A stretch of 64,000 bases of DNA, from the NCBI GenBank assembly GCA_027563935.2, contig CM050454.1:51612596-51676595 (forward strand), written 5' to 3'. Positions 11,406 to 22,400 of the stretch are shown here, one piece after another (position 1 is the first letter of the stretch; every line of letters starts with the position of its first letter). Made by a program: the position numbers and the translations under genes. Origin of the DNA: Costus lasius. Taxonomy: Eukaryota; Streptophyta; Magnoliopsida; Zingiberales; Costaceae. The notes under the pieces were generated by a model. It was not told the origin of the DNA, did not search any database, and worked only from the letters and a program-made list of their open reading frames with translations.

Positions 11406-12213
11406 CACTATCGTATTCCGGTGTTTGAACGCGATTCTCAGGTCAATGTCCACACCCGATCCTTGCGGAGATGATTGCGGACAATCCATAAGTTTATATT
11501 CGATGCCGTAAGAAGCAAAAGGAGCTTTTCACGAGAGGATTATAGAGAGACAAAAGGCCCCAATTTTGATTGACCGTGGAGGGAGAAATCGCGATCCACG
11601 CCACCGTGGAGGGTTTCGCCGCCGCGCTCGATTCAGACGACCTCTGGCCGCGATTTTTCTACCGAAGCATCGCCTGGTGAAGGAGACAACATACCGAAAG
11701 TTTCAGATCGAAAAGAGACAAATTGGAGGAGAAATCAAGGGAAGAAGGATCGCTACCACTATTCACGCCTTCTTTTGTAAAATACGGCTGTGAAATACTT
11801 CACAGCCGTGCCGTATTTTGTAAAAACTCTTCCTTTTGTTGATTTCTGATTTTTTGAAATTATGGAATATTGTATTTCCTTCGCTATGCTAGCTTAAACT
11901 ACTCTTGGGACATGGAGGATTAGTTCACTTGACTTTTAATGATTAGATAACTCCTTTTTCAATATTTCGTTGAGTTTGATTTTAGCATGATGATTTTGCT
12001 CATGTGATAATTGTGCTTAGACTCTCTTTAAGTTCATATTATTAATTATGTTCTTAGAATTTTCGCTTGAGACTGAAATGTAATTGCTTGAGAATTTGGA
12101 ACCTTAGAATTGCATGTTAGGATCCCTTCCTTAGGTTAGATCCATCTTGATATTTTCTAGTAAAATAATTGTCATTATTATAACATAAATCCATAGATCG
12201 AGTCTATTTGTCA

Positions 12214-12357
12214 AACGTGGAGATCTTGTGCGAAAGCAAAGATCGGAACGTTGGAGGTCCTTGAGCAAAACTAGTTGCGAGACTCGGATGCACGAAAGTG
12301 ATCCTTGAGACTCCACTAGAGATTCTAGAGCTCGGATGCACGAAAGTGATCCTTGAG
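12214..12357 (+). other. GAAA-tetraloop hairpin array in the C 5' LTR
   Basis: Three hairpins lie at 12214-12252 (outer arms AACGT/ACGTT, inner arms GATCTT/AAGATC, bulged G, TGC[GAAA]GCA), 12283-12309 and 12331-12357 (arms CTC/GAG and GGAT/ATCC, bulged G, CAC[GAAA]GTG). They lie about 340-490 bases before the LTR end, so they would be in transcribed R/U5 (inference). Confidence 0.75.
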
Positions 12358-12620
12358 TTCATCCTTTGATAATATCTTCTTCATGATGAAATTGAATCAA
12401 CGAAACCTTATTCATATGTAGTCATAAAAGTTTAAGTGAACGAAACCCTAGTCCCAGCTTTTCTCTCCGATAATCCCGCTTTTAGTTACCGATTGCTATT
12501 CTCACGATCTCGTTTTGCCTAGTTAGTAAGAAATCAACTATTTAGTATTCTACAACGTAGGTCCCAGTGGATTCGATACTTTTTTATTACTTCGTATACC
12601 CATGCACTTGCGGTTTAACA

Positions 12621-12650
12621 ACAAGTTTTTGGTGCCGTTACCAAGGATTA
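12621..12650 (+). other. Old primer-binding site, now inside the C LTR
   Basis: ACAAGTTTTTGGTGCCGTTACCAAGGAT-type sequence follows the ancestral LTR end (TTTAACA). Its counterpart in J (48992-49018) is the functional PBS position. It recurs at 18770-18800 in the 3' LTR. Confidence 0.7.
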
Positions 12651-12700
12651 GTCCAAGGTACACGCGTGCCAGATTTGTTGTGTTCCCTTTCGTGCTATCA

Positions 12701-12727
12701 AGTTTTTGGCGCCATTGCCGAGGACCT
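12701..12727 (+). other. Element C primer-binding site
   Basis: TTTTTGGCGCCATTGCCGAGG directly follows the LTR. It resembles the TGGCGCCGTTGCCGGGGA site common in Athila/Tat elements; assignment to tRNA-Asp is from general knowledge of that group. It repeats, with changes, the site 80 bases upstream. Confidence 0.75.
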
Positions 12728-12997
12728 TAGTTTTGTCGATATTAGAGACGTTGAGATTATTGCTAGATTAGGTTTTTATTTACTATTTTTTTTATTTACT
12801 GCTTATTTTCTGTTTCTTGAAATCACTTGATCTGTTTACTTTGCATGCGTAGGAGCCTTAGGTCAGGACCACTTGTACCATTGGATCCTGAAATCAATAA
12901 GACATTAAGAGCGCGCAGAAAGTTGAGGTTAGAATAATCATCACAAGAAGAACTACAAGAACAATCCTAACCAGAGTTACAAGAAGAGATTTTAGAG

Positions 12998-15440
12998 ATG
13001 GGAGACAATCAGAACCATTAGAGAACACTTAGGGACTATACAACCCCTAATCATCATGAAATTCATTCTAGTATTGCTAGGCCAGCAATTGAGGCCAACA
13101 ATTTCGAGATTAAACCTCAACTCATTGCAATGTTTCAATAAGATCAGTTTGGAGGATCTCCACTAGAGGATCTCAACCAACACTTGGCCTTATCTTGACT
13201 TATGCGATACTATTAAGATGAATGGTGTTTCTAACGATGCATTTAGACTAAGACTTTTTCCTTTTTCTCTTAGGGACCGGGCAAAGACATGGCTTAATTC
13301 ACACCCAGCCGATACCTTCACCACTTGGAATCAACTGTAAAATTCCTTCTCGAACAAATACTTTCCACCAAGGAAGACACTAGAGCTGAGAAACCAAATT
13401 ACAAACTTTCAACAAAAAATTGGGGAGACGCTCAGTGAAGCCTGGGAGAGATTCAATGAACTGCAGCGGAAGTGTCCTCACCATGGAATAGAACTTCAGA
13501 CTTTATTGCAAACTTTTTATATTACATTATCTGATCAGACTAAAATGATTGTGGATGCCGCTGCAGGAGGAGCTCTTATGAGCAAAACACCAGATGAAGC
13601 CTTCAGACTGCTAGAGGAGATGGCAGAAAACCATAATCAATGGACTACCGAAAGGGGAGTACTGTACAAGCCTTCTCAAGGTAAGAGTGGAAGTGATGAA
13701 ATACACTCCTTAGAAGAGAAGGTAAAATTTTTGTGTAGTCAGTTAAATTCCATGCAAACTGCTTCTGTTTTTGCTATCACTTGTGAAAACTATGGTAATG
13801 ATGGTCATACTGCTGAATATTATAGAATTGTCGATCAGGGTAATGAGCATGTGAACGCCATAGGGAATTACAACCAAAGTAGACCTAATGATCCCTATTC
13901 TAATACATACAACCCTGGATGGAGAAATCACCGCAACCTTTCATGGAAAAATAATAACAATGTAGGGGCGAACAATGAAAACAAAGGATTCCAAAAGCAA
14001 AATCTGAACCAAACCATAAATCAAAATTCTAATGAGGGATCCATACTTGAAAAACTTTTGGCCAACCAAAATCAGTTCATGTCTGATATAAAAGAATACA
14101 TGTCAAATCAAAACAAGCAAAATGAGGAATTTAAGGAAAATTTTCATCAAATCGACTCTAGACTGGATTGAGTAGAAGCCCACAACAAAATTCTTGAAAA
14201 CCAAATTGCACAGCATGTTAGTGTTCCTTACAGACCCCCTGGGAAATTGCCTGCAAAACCTGAGATAAACCCGAGGGAGCACTATAATGCCATCATGACT
14301 AGAAGTGGGAAACAACTGGGAGAACCTAGAGGGAGGTTTGGAAACACTGAAGAAAAGCTTAATGATAATAAAAGGGAATTGGAGATAAGAGAATCTTCTT
14401 CACATGAGAAACCCCAAATTTGTTTATCACCTCGAAAGGGTGATGAACCAAAAGGGGAGGAATCATGTGAGAAAGATAATCCTAAATCTGATTTACCTAA
14501 TCCTTACCAAACACCTATACCTTTTCTTCAAAGGTTTGTTCAACATAAACTAGACAAATAGTTTGGCAAGTTTCTTGAAGTTTTTAAAAAGCTTTATATT
14601 AATGTTCCAATTCTTGAAGCTATTATTGAAATGTCATCTTATGCCAAGTTTTTAAAAGAGATATTGTCTAGTAAAAGAAAATTGGATGATTATGGTACTT
14701 GCATAGTTACACTAACAGAAGATTGTAGTGCGGTCATACAGAATAAATTGCCACCTAAATTGAAGGATCCAGGTAGCTTTTCTGTACCCTGTTCAATTGG
14801 CACCCTATCTTTTGACCAAGCCTTATGTGACTTAGGTGCGAGTGTAAGTTTAATGCCTCTTTCTACTTACAGGAAACTGAATTTGGGGGAGCTAAAGCCT
14901 ACATCAATATCTTTGCAGCTCGCAGACTCATCAGTGAAGTATCCTGTAGGTATGTTAGAGAATATTCCAATAAAGATAGGTGAGTTTCTCATACCTGTAG
15001 ATTTTGTAATATTGGACATGGAGGAAAATTGTAGAAATCCTATCATTCTGGGTAGACCACTATTGGCCACAGCTAAAGCAAAAATTGATGTGGAATCAGG
15101 AAAAATTACCTTTCATATATGTGATAACAAGATCGAATTTAGTCTTAATGATTTAACAAACAAACTTTCATACTCAGGATCTTGTTGTAGTATTGAAATA
15201 TTTAATGATGAAATTTATGATGTTTCAAGTTTGTTTGATGAAACCCCAAATAATGAATCTAATAATCTTTTTGAGGGTATTGATGAGAAATTGCAAAAGA
15301 AGAAAAAGCCAAAGAGGAAGAGAAGAAGAGAAGGCTCTAGGATGCTTGAGAAAATAGAAAGAATTCTGAGCAGATTTGGATACTGTTTCAAGATCAAGCC
15401 TTATGTTGTAAAATCAGAGTTGAGATCCAGAAATTCATGA
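12998..15440 (+). pseudogene. gag-pro: Element C gag-protease, decayed
   Basis: The frame begins near ATG 12998 and from about 13200 runs in one phase to 15440. The gag part has the plant Gypsy signature IVDAAAGGAL...KTPDEAFRLLEEMA (about 13545-13640). The knuckle is degenerate (CENYG...H). The segment PYSNTYNPGWRNH follows, then NPREHYNAI...RSGKQ. A retropepsin-like domain carries LCDLGASVSLMP at about 14825-14860 and ILGRPLLATAKAKID at about 15045. Lesions: stops near 13019, 13140, 13338, 14169 and 14560 and a frameshift near 13190. A basic KKKKPKRKRRR stretch precedes the end. No RT follows. Confidence 0.85.
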
Positions 15441-16870
15441 TCAAACCCGAGTGTTAAAGGGTCAAGCTAATGACCTTTAAATTAGCGCTTCTTGGGAGGC
15501 AACTCAAGCTTTCTAACCCTTATTTTAGTTTTATTTACCTTGATTTTTGCTTAGGACTAATTTTTATTTTATTATTTGTAGGTTTTTCATGATTTGGAGC
15601 AAAATATGGCAGTACCGTAAAGGAGTTTACGGTACCGTATTTCAGTCTACTTCCGACCAGAAAGCTGCGACGAAATTATGGTACCTCCGTAAAGGATTTC
15701 ACGAGACTATGACTATCATGGTGATCATGGAGGAACCCCATACTTTGATTCTGAGGAGACTGCTGCGAGAGACTTGGAGGCTACGCGGTCTGACGATGAT
15801 GAGTAGAGGCTTTGTGAGTATTATCTTCCCTTACCTTTTTGCTGTACTATGATTTTCTTTATCTCACTGTTGTTTTATATGATGAAGGGAAGGATGGTGC
15901 TTCCATGACTGCCGCCACTGCATTATGTTTAACATGCCTATTATTCTTATTTCGATATAGTTGTATGATGATGATGCTATTGATCTTTACTGATTGGATG
16001 GGGTTGTATGATATTTTGATATTCTGATGTTTGATATGATATACATGATGATATATTTTTGTTGATATGATATTGTGATAATTGATGGTGATGATGAGTT
16101 CACTCTTAATTTATACTGTTGATGACTTGAATGATTGATGGTCTCAAATTCATGATTGAAAACATAACTCCATCATGTCAAATTTATTTCTTCAATACAT
16201 ATTTTCCTATTGAGATATGGAATTGATTGATGCATAAAATTTTGGGGAGATATATTATTTGAAGAATGAAATTTAAAAGTGAAACTTCTCTTTTGAATAA
16301 AATGAGTATATTAGTATGATTTGTGAATTTAGATCAATTGATCAACCTAGTTGAGGTTTAGTCTATTTTTGCTATTTGTTGGGAAATAAGAATCCAAGAT
16401 CCATAAAAAAATAGTGAGAGACTCGTCTACTTGGCACTGTGTAAAATTGACAGTGGTACCGAAGAAAGAGTTGAAGTCAAAAATAAAAAGTATGTATCTA
16501 TGCGGATACATGCCGTCTATGCAAAGACAATGAAAAAAACAATTATGTGTGGAAAAAGAACTTGGAGACCTAATTCCTATAAACAAAAGCATGAAAGATT
16601 TAAATTGATACTGGGTGAAATCATGAGATTGAAAATTCTATCTATTGTACAAGTTGCGAAGTTTTATTTGATTGAGTTGTGAATCAAGAAAATTGAGTTA
16701 TGAGGATGATATGTTTACTTGAAATTTTGTAAATTAATTAATAGAATTTTTTATTGACAAGTTGTATTTTAGAAATTTATTGAGCAAGAAAAGGTTATTC
16801 ATTTAATCAAATTTTGATTTCAAATTTTGATTTTTGCTTGAGGACAAGCAAGGTTTGAGCCTTATGTGTT
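15441..16870 (+). other. Element C 3' internal noncoding region
   Basis: It holds the CTTGGGAGGCAAC hairpin block (15485-15509), two palindrome units (15603-15705), AT-rich sequence, the CACTGT...ACAGTG inverted repeat at 16435-16455 and the TTGCTTG-AGGA-CAAGCAA block near 16834-16851 before the LTR. No frame is supported. Confidence 0.7.
16435..16455 (+). other. Conserved hairpin in 3' internal region (C)
   Basis: CACTGT and ACAGTG arms flank a nine-base AT-rich loop. The reverse-strand equivalents in I (30009-30029) and J (36476-36496, with a weaker second copy near 36560) keep the arms. They are followed by the shared GGTACCGAAG. Confidence 0.55.
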
Positions 16871-17124
16871 TGATGACACCAAAATATGTAGTATATTTTG
16901 TATCATTTTAGATACATTTTCATGCTAAATTGAGGATATTTTTACTTGTTTTTATGCTGAATCCATTAAATATTGCAAAGTCTACTTCTATTTTGGCTTT
17001 TCATGTTTTTCAGGCAAAAAGGAACTATTTTAGGCGTTTTCAAGCAAATATCAAATACATGGAAGAGTTCTCAACATCAAGAAGAAGTCACCCAACAGTT
17101 TTCACGCAAATCGAGGCAAAGAAC

Positions 17125-17560
17125 CCAAAATACGGTAGTGTCATAAAGGATTTTACGGTACCGTATTTTACACGGCTACCATATTATCAAGATCACGGCC
17201 GTATTTTGGTGATTTACCGAACAAAAGGCTTTCGCGAAATTACGGCACCACCGTAAGAAGTTACATGGCCGTATTTTGGGGCGCTTTTGGAACAGAGACC
17301 TTCGCTGAAATTACGGCACTGCCGTAAATCAGTTTACGGGCCATATTTTCTAGACGTCTTCAGAACAAAAAGTTGCCCTGAAATTACGGCACTACCGTAA
17401 ACCAGTTTACGGGCCATATTTTCCAGATGAATTTGACCAGAGAGTTCAGCCGATTTTACGGCACTGCGGTATACCAAATTACGCTGCCGTATTGTTCCAG
17501 CAATTTCAGAACAGAATAATCGATGGATTTTACTGCAGTGTCGTAAGATATTACACTGTC
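17125..17560 (+). repeat. Palindrome array in the C 3' LTR
   Basis: It is collinear with 10980-11405, with scattered transitions that break individual palindromes (for example TACGGTAGTGTCAT). Confidence 0.75.
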
Positions 17561-18361
17561 GTATTCCGATGTTTGAACGCGGTTCCCAGGTCAATGTCCA
17601 CACCCGATCCTTGCGGAGATGATTGCGGGTGATCCAGAAGTTTATATTTGATGCCGTAAGAAGCAAAAGGAGCTTTTCACGAGAGGATTACAGAGAGACA
17701 AAAGGCCCCAATTTTGATTGACCGTGGAGGGAGAAATCGCGATCCACGCCGCCGTGGAGGGTTTCGCCGCCGCGCTCAATTCAGACGACCTTCGGCCGCG
17801 ATTTTTCTACCGAAGCATCGCCTGGTGAAGGAGACAACGTACCGGAAGTTTCAGATTGAAAAGAGACAAATTGGAGGAGAAATCAAGGGAAGAAGGATCG
17901 CCACCACTGTTCACACCTTCTTTTGTAAAATACGGCTGTGAAATACTTCACAGCCGTGCCGTATTTTCTAAAAACTCTTCCTTTTGTTGATTTCCGATTT
18001 TATGAAATTATCGAATATTGTATTTCCTTCGCCATGCTAGCTTAAACTACTCTTGGGACATGGGGGAGTAGTTCACTTAACTTTTAATGATTAGATAACT
18101 TCTTTTTTAATATTTCGTTGAGTTTGATTTTAGCATGATGATTCTGCTCATGTGATAATTGTGCTTAGACTCTCTTTAAGTTCATATTATTAATTATGTT
18201 CTTAGAATTTTCGCTTGAGACTAAAATGTAATTGCTTGAGAATTTGGAACCCTAGAATTGCATGTTAGGATCCCTTCCTTAGGTTAGATCCATCTTGATC
18301 TTTTCTAGTAAAATAATTGCCATGATTATAACATGAATCCATAGATCGAGTCTATTTGTCA

Positions 18362-18505
18362 AACGTGGAGATCTTGTGCGAAAGCAAAGATCGGAACGTT
18401 GGAGGTCCTTGAGCAAAACTAGTTGCGAGACTCGGATGCACGAAAATGATCCATGAGACTCCACTAGAGATTCTAGAGCTCGGATGCACGAAAGTGATCC
18501 TTGAG
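18362..18505 (+). other. GAAA-tetraloop hairpin array in the C 3' LTR
   Basis: Hairpins lie at 18362-18400, about 18431-18456 (one stem base changed) and 18479-18505, collinear with the 5' LTR array. Confidence 0.7.
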
Positions 18506-18849
18506 TTCATCCTTTGATAATATCTTCTTCATGATGAAATTGAATCAACGGAATCCTTATTCATGTATAGTCATAAAAGTTTAAGTGAACGAAACCCTAG
18601 TCCCAGCTTTTCTCTCTGATAATCCCGCTTTTAGTTGCCGATTTCTATTCTCACGATCTCATTTTGCCTAGTTAGTAAGAAATCAACTATTTAGTATTCG
18701 ACAATGTAGGTCCCTGTGGATTCGATACTTTTTTATTACTTCGTATACCCATGCACTTGCGGTTTAACAATAAGTTTTTGGTGCCGTTACCAAGGATTAG
18801 TCCAAGGTACACGCATGCCAGATTTGTTGTGTTCCCTTTTGGGCTATCA

Positions 18850-18854
18850 GTTTC
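18850..18854 (+). other. Target duplication of C, right copy (GTTTC)
   Basis: It is identical to 10718-10722 and abuts the LTR end CTATCA. Confidence 0.85.
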
Positions 18855-19092
18855 GCAAGTGCATGGACAAATTGAAGTAATAAAAATATCGATCCCACAA
18901 GGACTAATTACTAAGTACCGACTCTACGTAAGATTGTTAGCTAGACGAATCAGGAAAAGGTTGAATTTCATTTTAACAAAGTTGCATAAAGAAAAAAAAC
19001 ACAACTAGGTTGTAATAAAATTTATGGAAAATCAGATTTCAGGTTCACCACTCTATGTTTCATGACTTTTATAATTAAAAATATATTAAGAA

Positions 19093-19157
19093 GGATTTAC
19101 TGTGTTGAAGGGGATTTATCTGCATGTACAGATTGCCCCCTCTCAACAGTACAATCC
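19093..19157 (-). other. Long hairpin in LTR D
   Basis: Successive arms GGATT/AATCC, ACTGT/ACAGT, TTGA/TCAA, GGGG/CCCC and ATCTG/CAGAT close on a CATGTA loop. It occupies the zone where related LTRs have the last tetraloop hairpins. Confidence 0.6.
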
Positions 19158-19301
19158 GGTGTCTATCTGAATTATTCCCCTTACTCTTGTGGTTATTAAC
19201 TCGAGCTAAACTCAATGAGTTCTTGACAAATCAATAAAGTCCCTCAAGCCGATTAGAACTACTCTCGTGTTCAAATCAACTTGTCCAAATATTGTAGATC
19301 T

Positions 19302-19339
19302 GACGTCACAATTCACCTCTCAGTACTTCTTGTGACGTC
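19302..19339 (-). other. 10-bp inverted repeat with two GACGTCA motifs in LTR D
   Basis: GACGTCACAA at 19302-19311 and TTGTGACGTC at 19330-19339 are exact reverse complements. TGACGTCA is a known bZIP-type site, but here it could equally be a hairpin stem. Confidence 0.55.
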
Positions 19340-20095
19340 TAAGACATGCAAATCATAGCGAGTAATTAACATGTAATTAACACAACAATAGTTGGATCTA
19401 ACACAAGAAAATTACTTCATAAGAGGATATTAAACAATCAAGTTATGAACACAAAGAGGGCTACGCCCTTAATCCTGAATAAAGGTTTACGTTGACATGT
19501 TGTACATGTTCAAGGTATAAAAATTCATGTTTTTATTACAAATTGGCAAATAAGTAAAAAATTGACAAAGGACAACAAAAATCAAGTCTCCCTGATGAAG
19601 ATCGATGTCAGCCAACTGTAAAATACAAGCTTTTTTGGTTGAAATTTGAAGATCACCTCCGTCTTGCCCTAATTTCCACCTCTTTGCCAAATTCCCCTCA
19701 AAAATAGGCCAAAAGGTTCTCATAATCACTCCAAAGCTCTCCTATATAGTTCTCCACCTTCAGATTAGGTTTTCCCTAAAATTTGGCTTGAAAAGGAATA
19801 AAATCGAGCGAGCAATTGAGTCAAACTCGTAACTGGCAAATGAAATTACGACCGTAATATAATTTACGGCCACACTCCTAATTTGTTATGTGTATATTTT
19901 CTAGAAAATTGCGACTGTGAAAATATTTATGGTCAGATCTGCTTAGCCATAATTTTCTCTATTCAAAATTGTCCAAACTTTACAGCCATGAAAATAATTA
20001 CGGGCAAGTCTGCATATCCATAATCTTCTCTGTAGAAAATCATCAATAAATTACGGGTAGGCCGTAATTTCCAACTAAGCTCTGTTCTACTTGAA

Positions 20096-21371
20096 AATTA
20101 ATGGGTAGCTTTGTTTCTATGTCTGGAATCCATCTGTACACTCAGTATACTTCACATACGAGACCATTTAGGCAAGGTGTGCATAGGTATGGTCAAGAAA
20201 CCAAAAATTAGCATACTGGAGCTTGTTTACCATGGCTTCACGTTCTTCCTATAATATTCGTTGGTATGATATTTATGTCAAAATAGAGGTTTCTGAGTCT
20301 AGTTAATAGAACAACAAATTTTACTTAAATTGGATCTTAATACAAAAAGTTATTAGTGATGAAGGGGCAATAGGTCAAAATATGGACAAGTAGAATTCAG
20401 AATTTCTAGGGTTAGGTAGAAATTCAATTGTAAATTAATTTACGATCTAAATCATGCAAATAAAGGCGCTAGATGTAGATTCATCACTCTACTTGATATA
20501 CAAGTAAAAATTTGGAATCACTACTATCATAAAATCTGGACATATAGCTCACTCACTAGATAAAGGTCCAAATAGCAAAAGCAGATTTTCTGGGTCAGAT
20601 TGGGCTGAGGAAACAAGGTCGATAACCTCTTCTAAAATACTCAATAGCTGACCCAAAAGAAAGATAATTAAGTATTCTTTACAATGAATCTGATTTTTAT
20701 ACAATTTGGATCATAGAGTCAAAAGTTATCCTAATATGACTGAAGAAAGGTCAGCTTGACTTCACATAAGGATTCATAGTCGTTAAACATAGAATTGATT
20801 ACTCTTCCAAAGGCCGAATTTTCCCAAGATTCATGGAAATCAGAGCCAAATTGAAGTCATACATGATGTACTAGATCATTTCGTATAATATTGAAGTCAA
20901 AGGCAAACAATTACAATGGAAGAATAAGAACTTGCCTATTATGCCCAAAATCACTTTCTATTTGTTTTCTCTCCTCTCTTCCTCTTCCCTTTCGTAGGGT
21001 TTCTTTCTCTCAAGGTTGGAACGAAGCCAAAAAGGAGGAATGGCAAATTTTTCCATATTTTATCTCCTCATGCATGATGAGGTGTACGCATATGGGCAAT
21101 TCCAATAGTATGAGGTGGCAAGGTTTTGTCCTTTATGCTATTTTGTCTTTTTTCACATTTCCACTCAAATTCACAAGTTCTCATCCATTTTCATCACTTT
21201 ACTCTCCACTTAACTTCATAACTCTCTTCCATTCTTAACACCTAGTACTCAAGTTCTTCCATAAGGTAAAGCACTACAATAAAAAGATCATAGTATTTAC
21301 TTCAAAAGCATAATGACTATTTTACCCCTTTTTGTGAGGGTATTATATTCCTCCTCCCTTAAAAGAAAACT
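20096..21371 (-). other. Probable 3' LTR of element F (unverified)
   Basis: It is noncoding. It ends at the right with GAGGGTATTATATTCCTCCTCCC; read on the minus strand this is a purine tract GGGAGGAGG followed by an LTR-like start, directly after the F polyprotein stop. That is where F's 3' LTR should be. The left boundary with D is unclear and the sequence is too diverged for me to align it to the 5' LTR at 52386. Confidence 0.4.
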
Positions 21372-21849
21372 TTAGTCCTCTAAAATTGTCATACCTTGAG
21401 TAGCTAAAAGATGAGGGTGAACTTTTCTCATTTCTTCCTCTAACTCCCATGTTGGTTTCTCAAAAGCATGATGTTGCCAAATAACTTTCACTGATGGTAT
21501 GGCTCGATTCCTTAAGATCTTCTCTTTTCTATCCACAATCTTTATAAGTCTTTCTAGGTAGGATAAGTCTTGATCAATCTGAATGGGCTCATAATCAAGT
21601 ATGTGAGACGAATCATGATGGTACTTTCCCAACATGGAAACATAAAATACATTATGAACATTGGCTAAGGATGGTGGTAAGCAATCATGTAAGCAACAGA
21701 ACCAATCTTTTCAAGAATCTCAAAAGGACCAATAAATCTTGGACTTAATTTTCCTTTCTTTCCAAATCTAATTACACCTCTAGAAGGAGAAATCTTCAGG
21801 AAAACATGGTCCCCAACTTGAAATTCTATGTCTTTCCTCCGGTGATTAG
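21372..21849 (-). pseudogene. pol: Element F integrase C-terminus and end of pol
   Basis: Translated on the minus strand it gives the C-terminal part of a Ty3/Gypsy integrase: VFLKISPSRGVIRFGKKGKLSPRF (GPY-like module), then after a one-base frame change near 21680 LDYEPIQIDQDLSYLE and PTWELEEEMRKVHPHL, typical of chromovirus-like pol ends. It continues at 23652 across the solo LTR E in frame with the upstream integrase, ending at a stop near 21372. Confidence 0.82.
21845..21849 (+). other. Target duplication of E, left copy (ATTAG)
   Basis: It matches ATCAG at 23652-23656 with one difference. Removing E and one copy restores the integrase reading frame. Confidence 0.75.
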
Positions 21850-22099
21850 TGATGACACCAAAATTTGTAGTATATTCTGTGTCATTTCATTATTTTTTTT
21901 TGTTTCATATTTATACTATGCTTATTTTCATGCCCTTTTTATTAAATATTACGGTATCTACTTCTTTTCTAGTTTTTCATGATTTTCAGGTAAAAATGAC
22001 CTATTTTTGATGGATTTTGGAAGATTTGAGCACACCAATGGATTACAAACGTCAAGACAAAACTGCTAGTCAATTTTCATCCAAATCAGAGCTTTAGAC

Positions 22100-22400
22100 G
22101 AAATTACGGCAGTGCCGTAATTCATATTACGGTACCGTAATTTCGTGTACTGCCGTAATAACATACCACTGCCGTAATTTGGGTCAGTTTTCATACAAAA
22201 AAGTTTTGCAAAAATTACGGCACTGCCGTAATCATTTCCATGGTATCGTATTTTGAGGTGATTTCCGAGCCGAGATATTTGGAGAAAATATGGTACTGTC
22301 ATAACGAATTTCAAGGTACCATAATTCTGGTCGAATCCTATACATAAGACTTTAAGGAAAATATGGCACTATCGTAACCATTTCCACAACCGTAATTCTA
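22100..22400 (+). repeat. Palindrome array in solo LTR E
   Basis: Units include TTACGGCAGTGCCGTAA (22105), ATTACGGTACCGTAA (22128), TTACGGCACTGCCGTAA (22215) and several decayed ones. Confidence 0.75.

Larger units (their letters stand above)
10723..12700 (+). repeat. Element C 5' LTR (1978 bp, extended U5)
   Basis: It starts TGATGACACC and ends GTGCTATCA. The last 80 bp (12621-12700) contain a PBS-like TTTTTGGTGCCGTTACC, which in related elements lies outside the LTR. The 3' LTR carries the same 80 bp, and the target duplication follows it, so these bases belong to the LTR. Palindromes occupy 10980-11405 and hairpins 12214-12357. Confidence 0.85.
10723..18849 (+). mobile_element. Element C: complete Athila/Tat-like Gypsy element without RT or integrase
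   Basis: This 8127-bp element has LTRs of 1978 and 1979 bp and a perfect 5-bp duplication. Inside are PBS, a decayed gag-protease (12998-15440), the conserved CTTGGGAGGCAAC block (15485-15509), a short palindrome block, the hairpin-bearing 3' region and the pre-LTR block. No RT, RNase H or integrase similarity is visible between protease and 3' LTR, so it depends on enzymes supplied elsewhere. The two LTRs differ by scattered substitutions and the frame has several lesions, so it is older than Copia-2 and Copia-3. Confidence 0.88.
16871..18849 (+). repeat. Element C 3' LTR (1979 bp, extended U5)
   Basis: It is collinear with the 5' LTR, including the 80-bp block with the old PBS (18770-18849). 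The palindrome array lies at 17125-17560 and hairpins at 18362-18505. One substitution in the second hairpin changes GTG to ATG. Confidence 0.85.
18855..20095 (-). repeat. LTR D (minus strand), main part
   Basis: It continues from 10722. The beginning (GCAAGTGCATGG...GAAGTAATAAAAATATCGATCCC) matches the ends of the I and J LTRs. It contains a 65-base hairpin (19093-19157), a 10-bp inverted repeat (19302-19339), a GAGA-type hairpin remnant near 19258-19273 and decayed palindromes (19845-20060). The far end is not clear; 20095 is my estimate from where similarity stops. No internal region is recognised, so it may be a solo or truncated LTR. Confidence 0.6.

Noticed and set aside
12620..12621. 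LTR end of C placed at TTTAACA (12620 and 18769)
   Set aside because: The 3' copy continues for the same 80 bp and the exact GTTTC duplication follows only after 18849, so the LTR must extend to 12700 and 18849.
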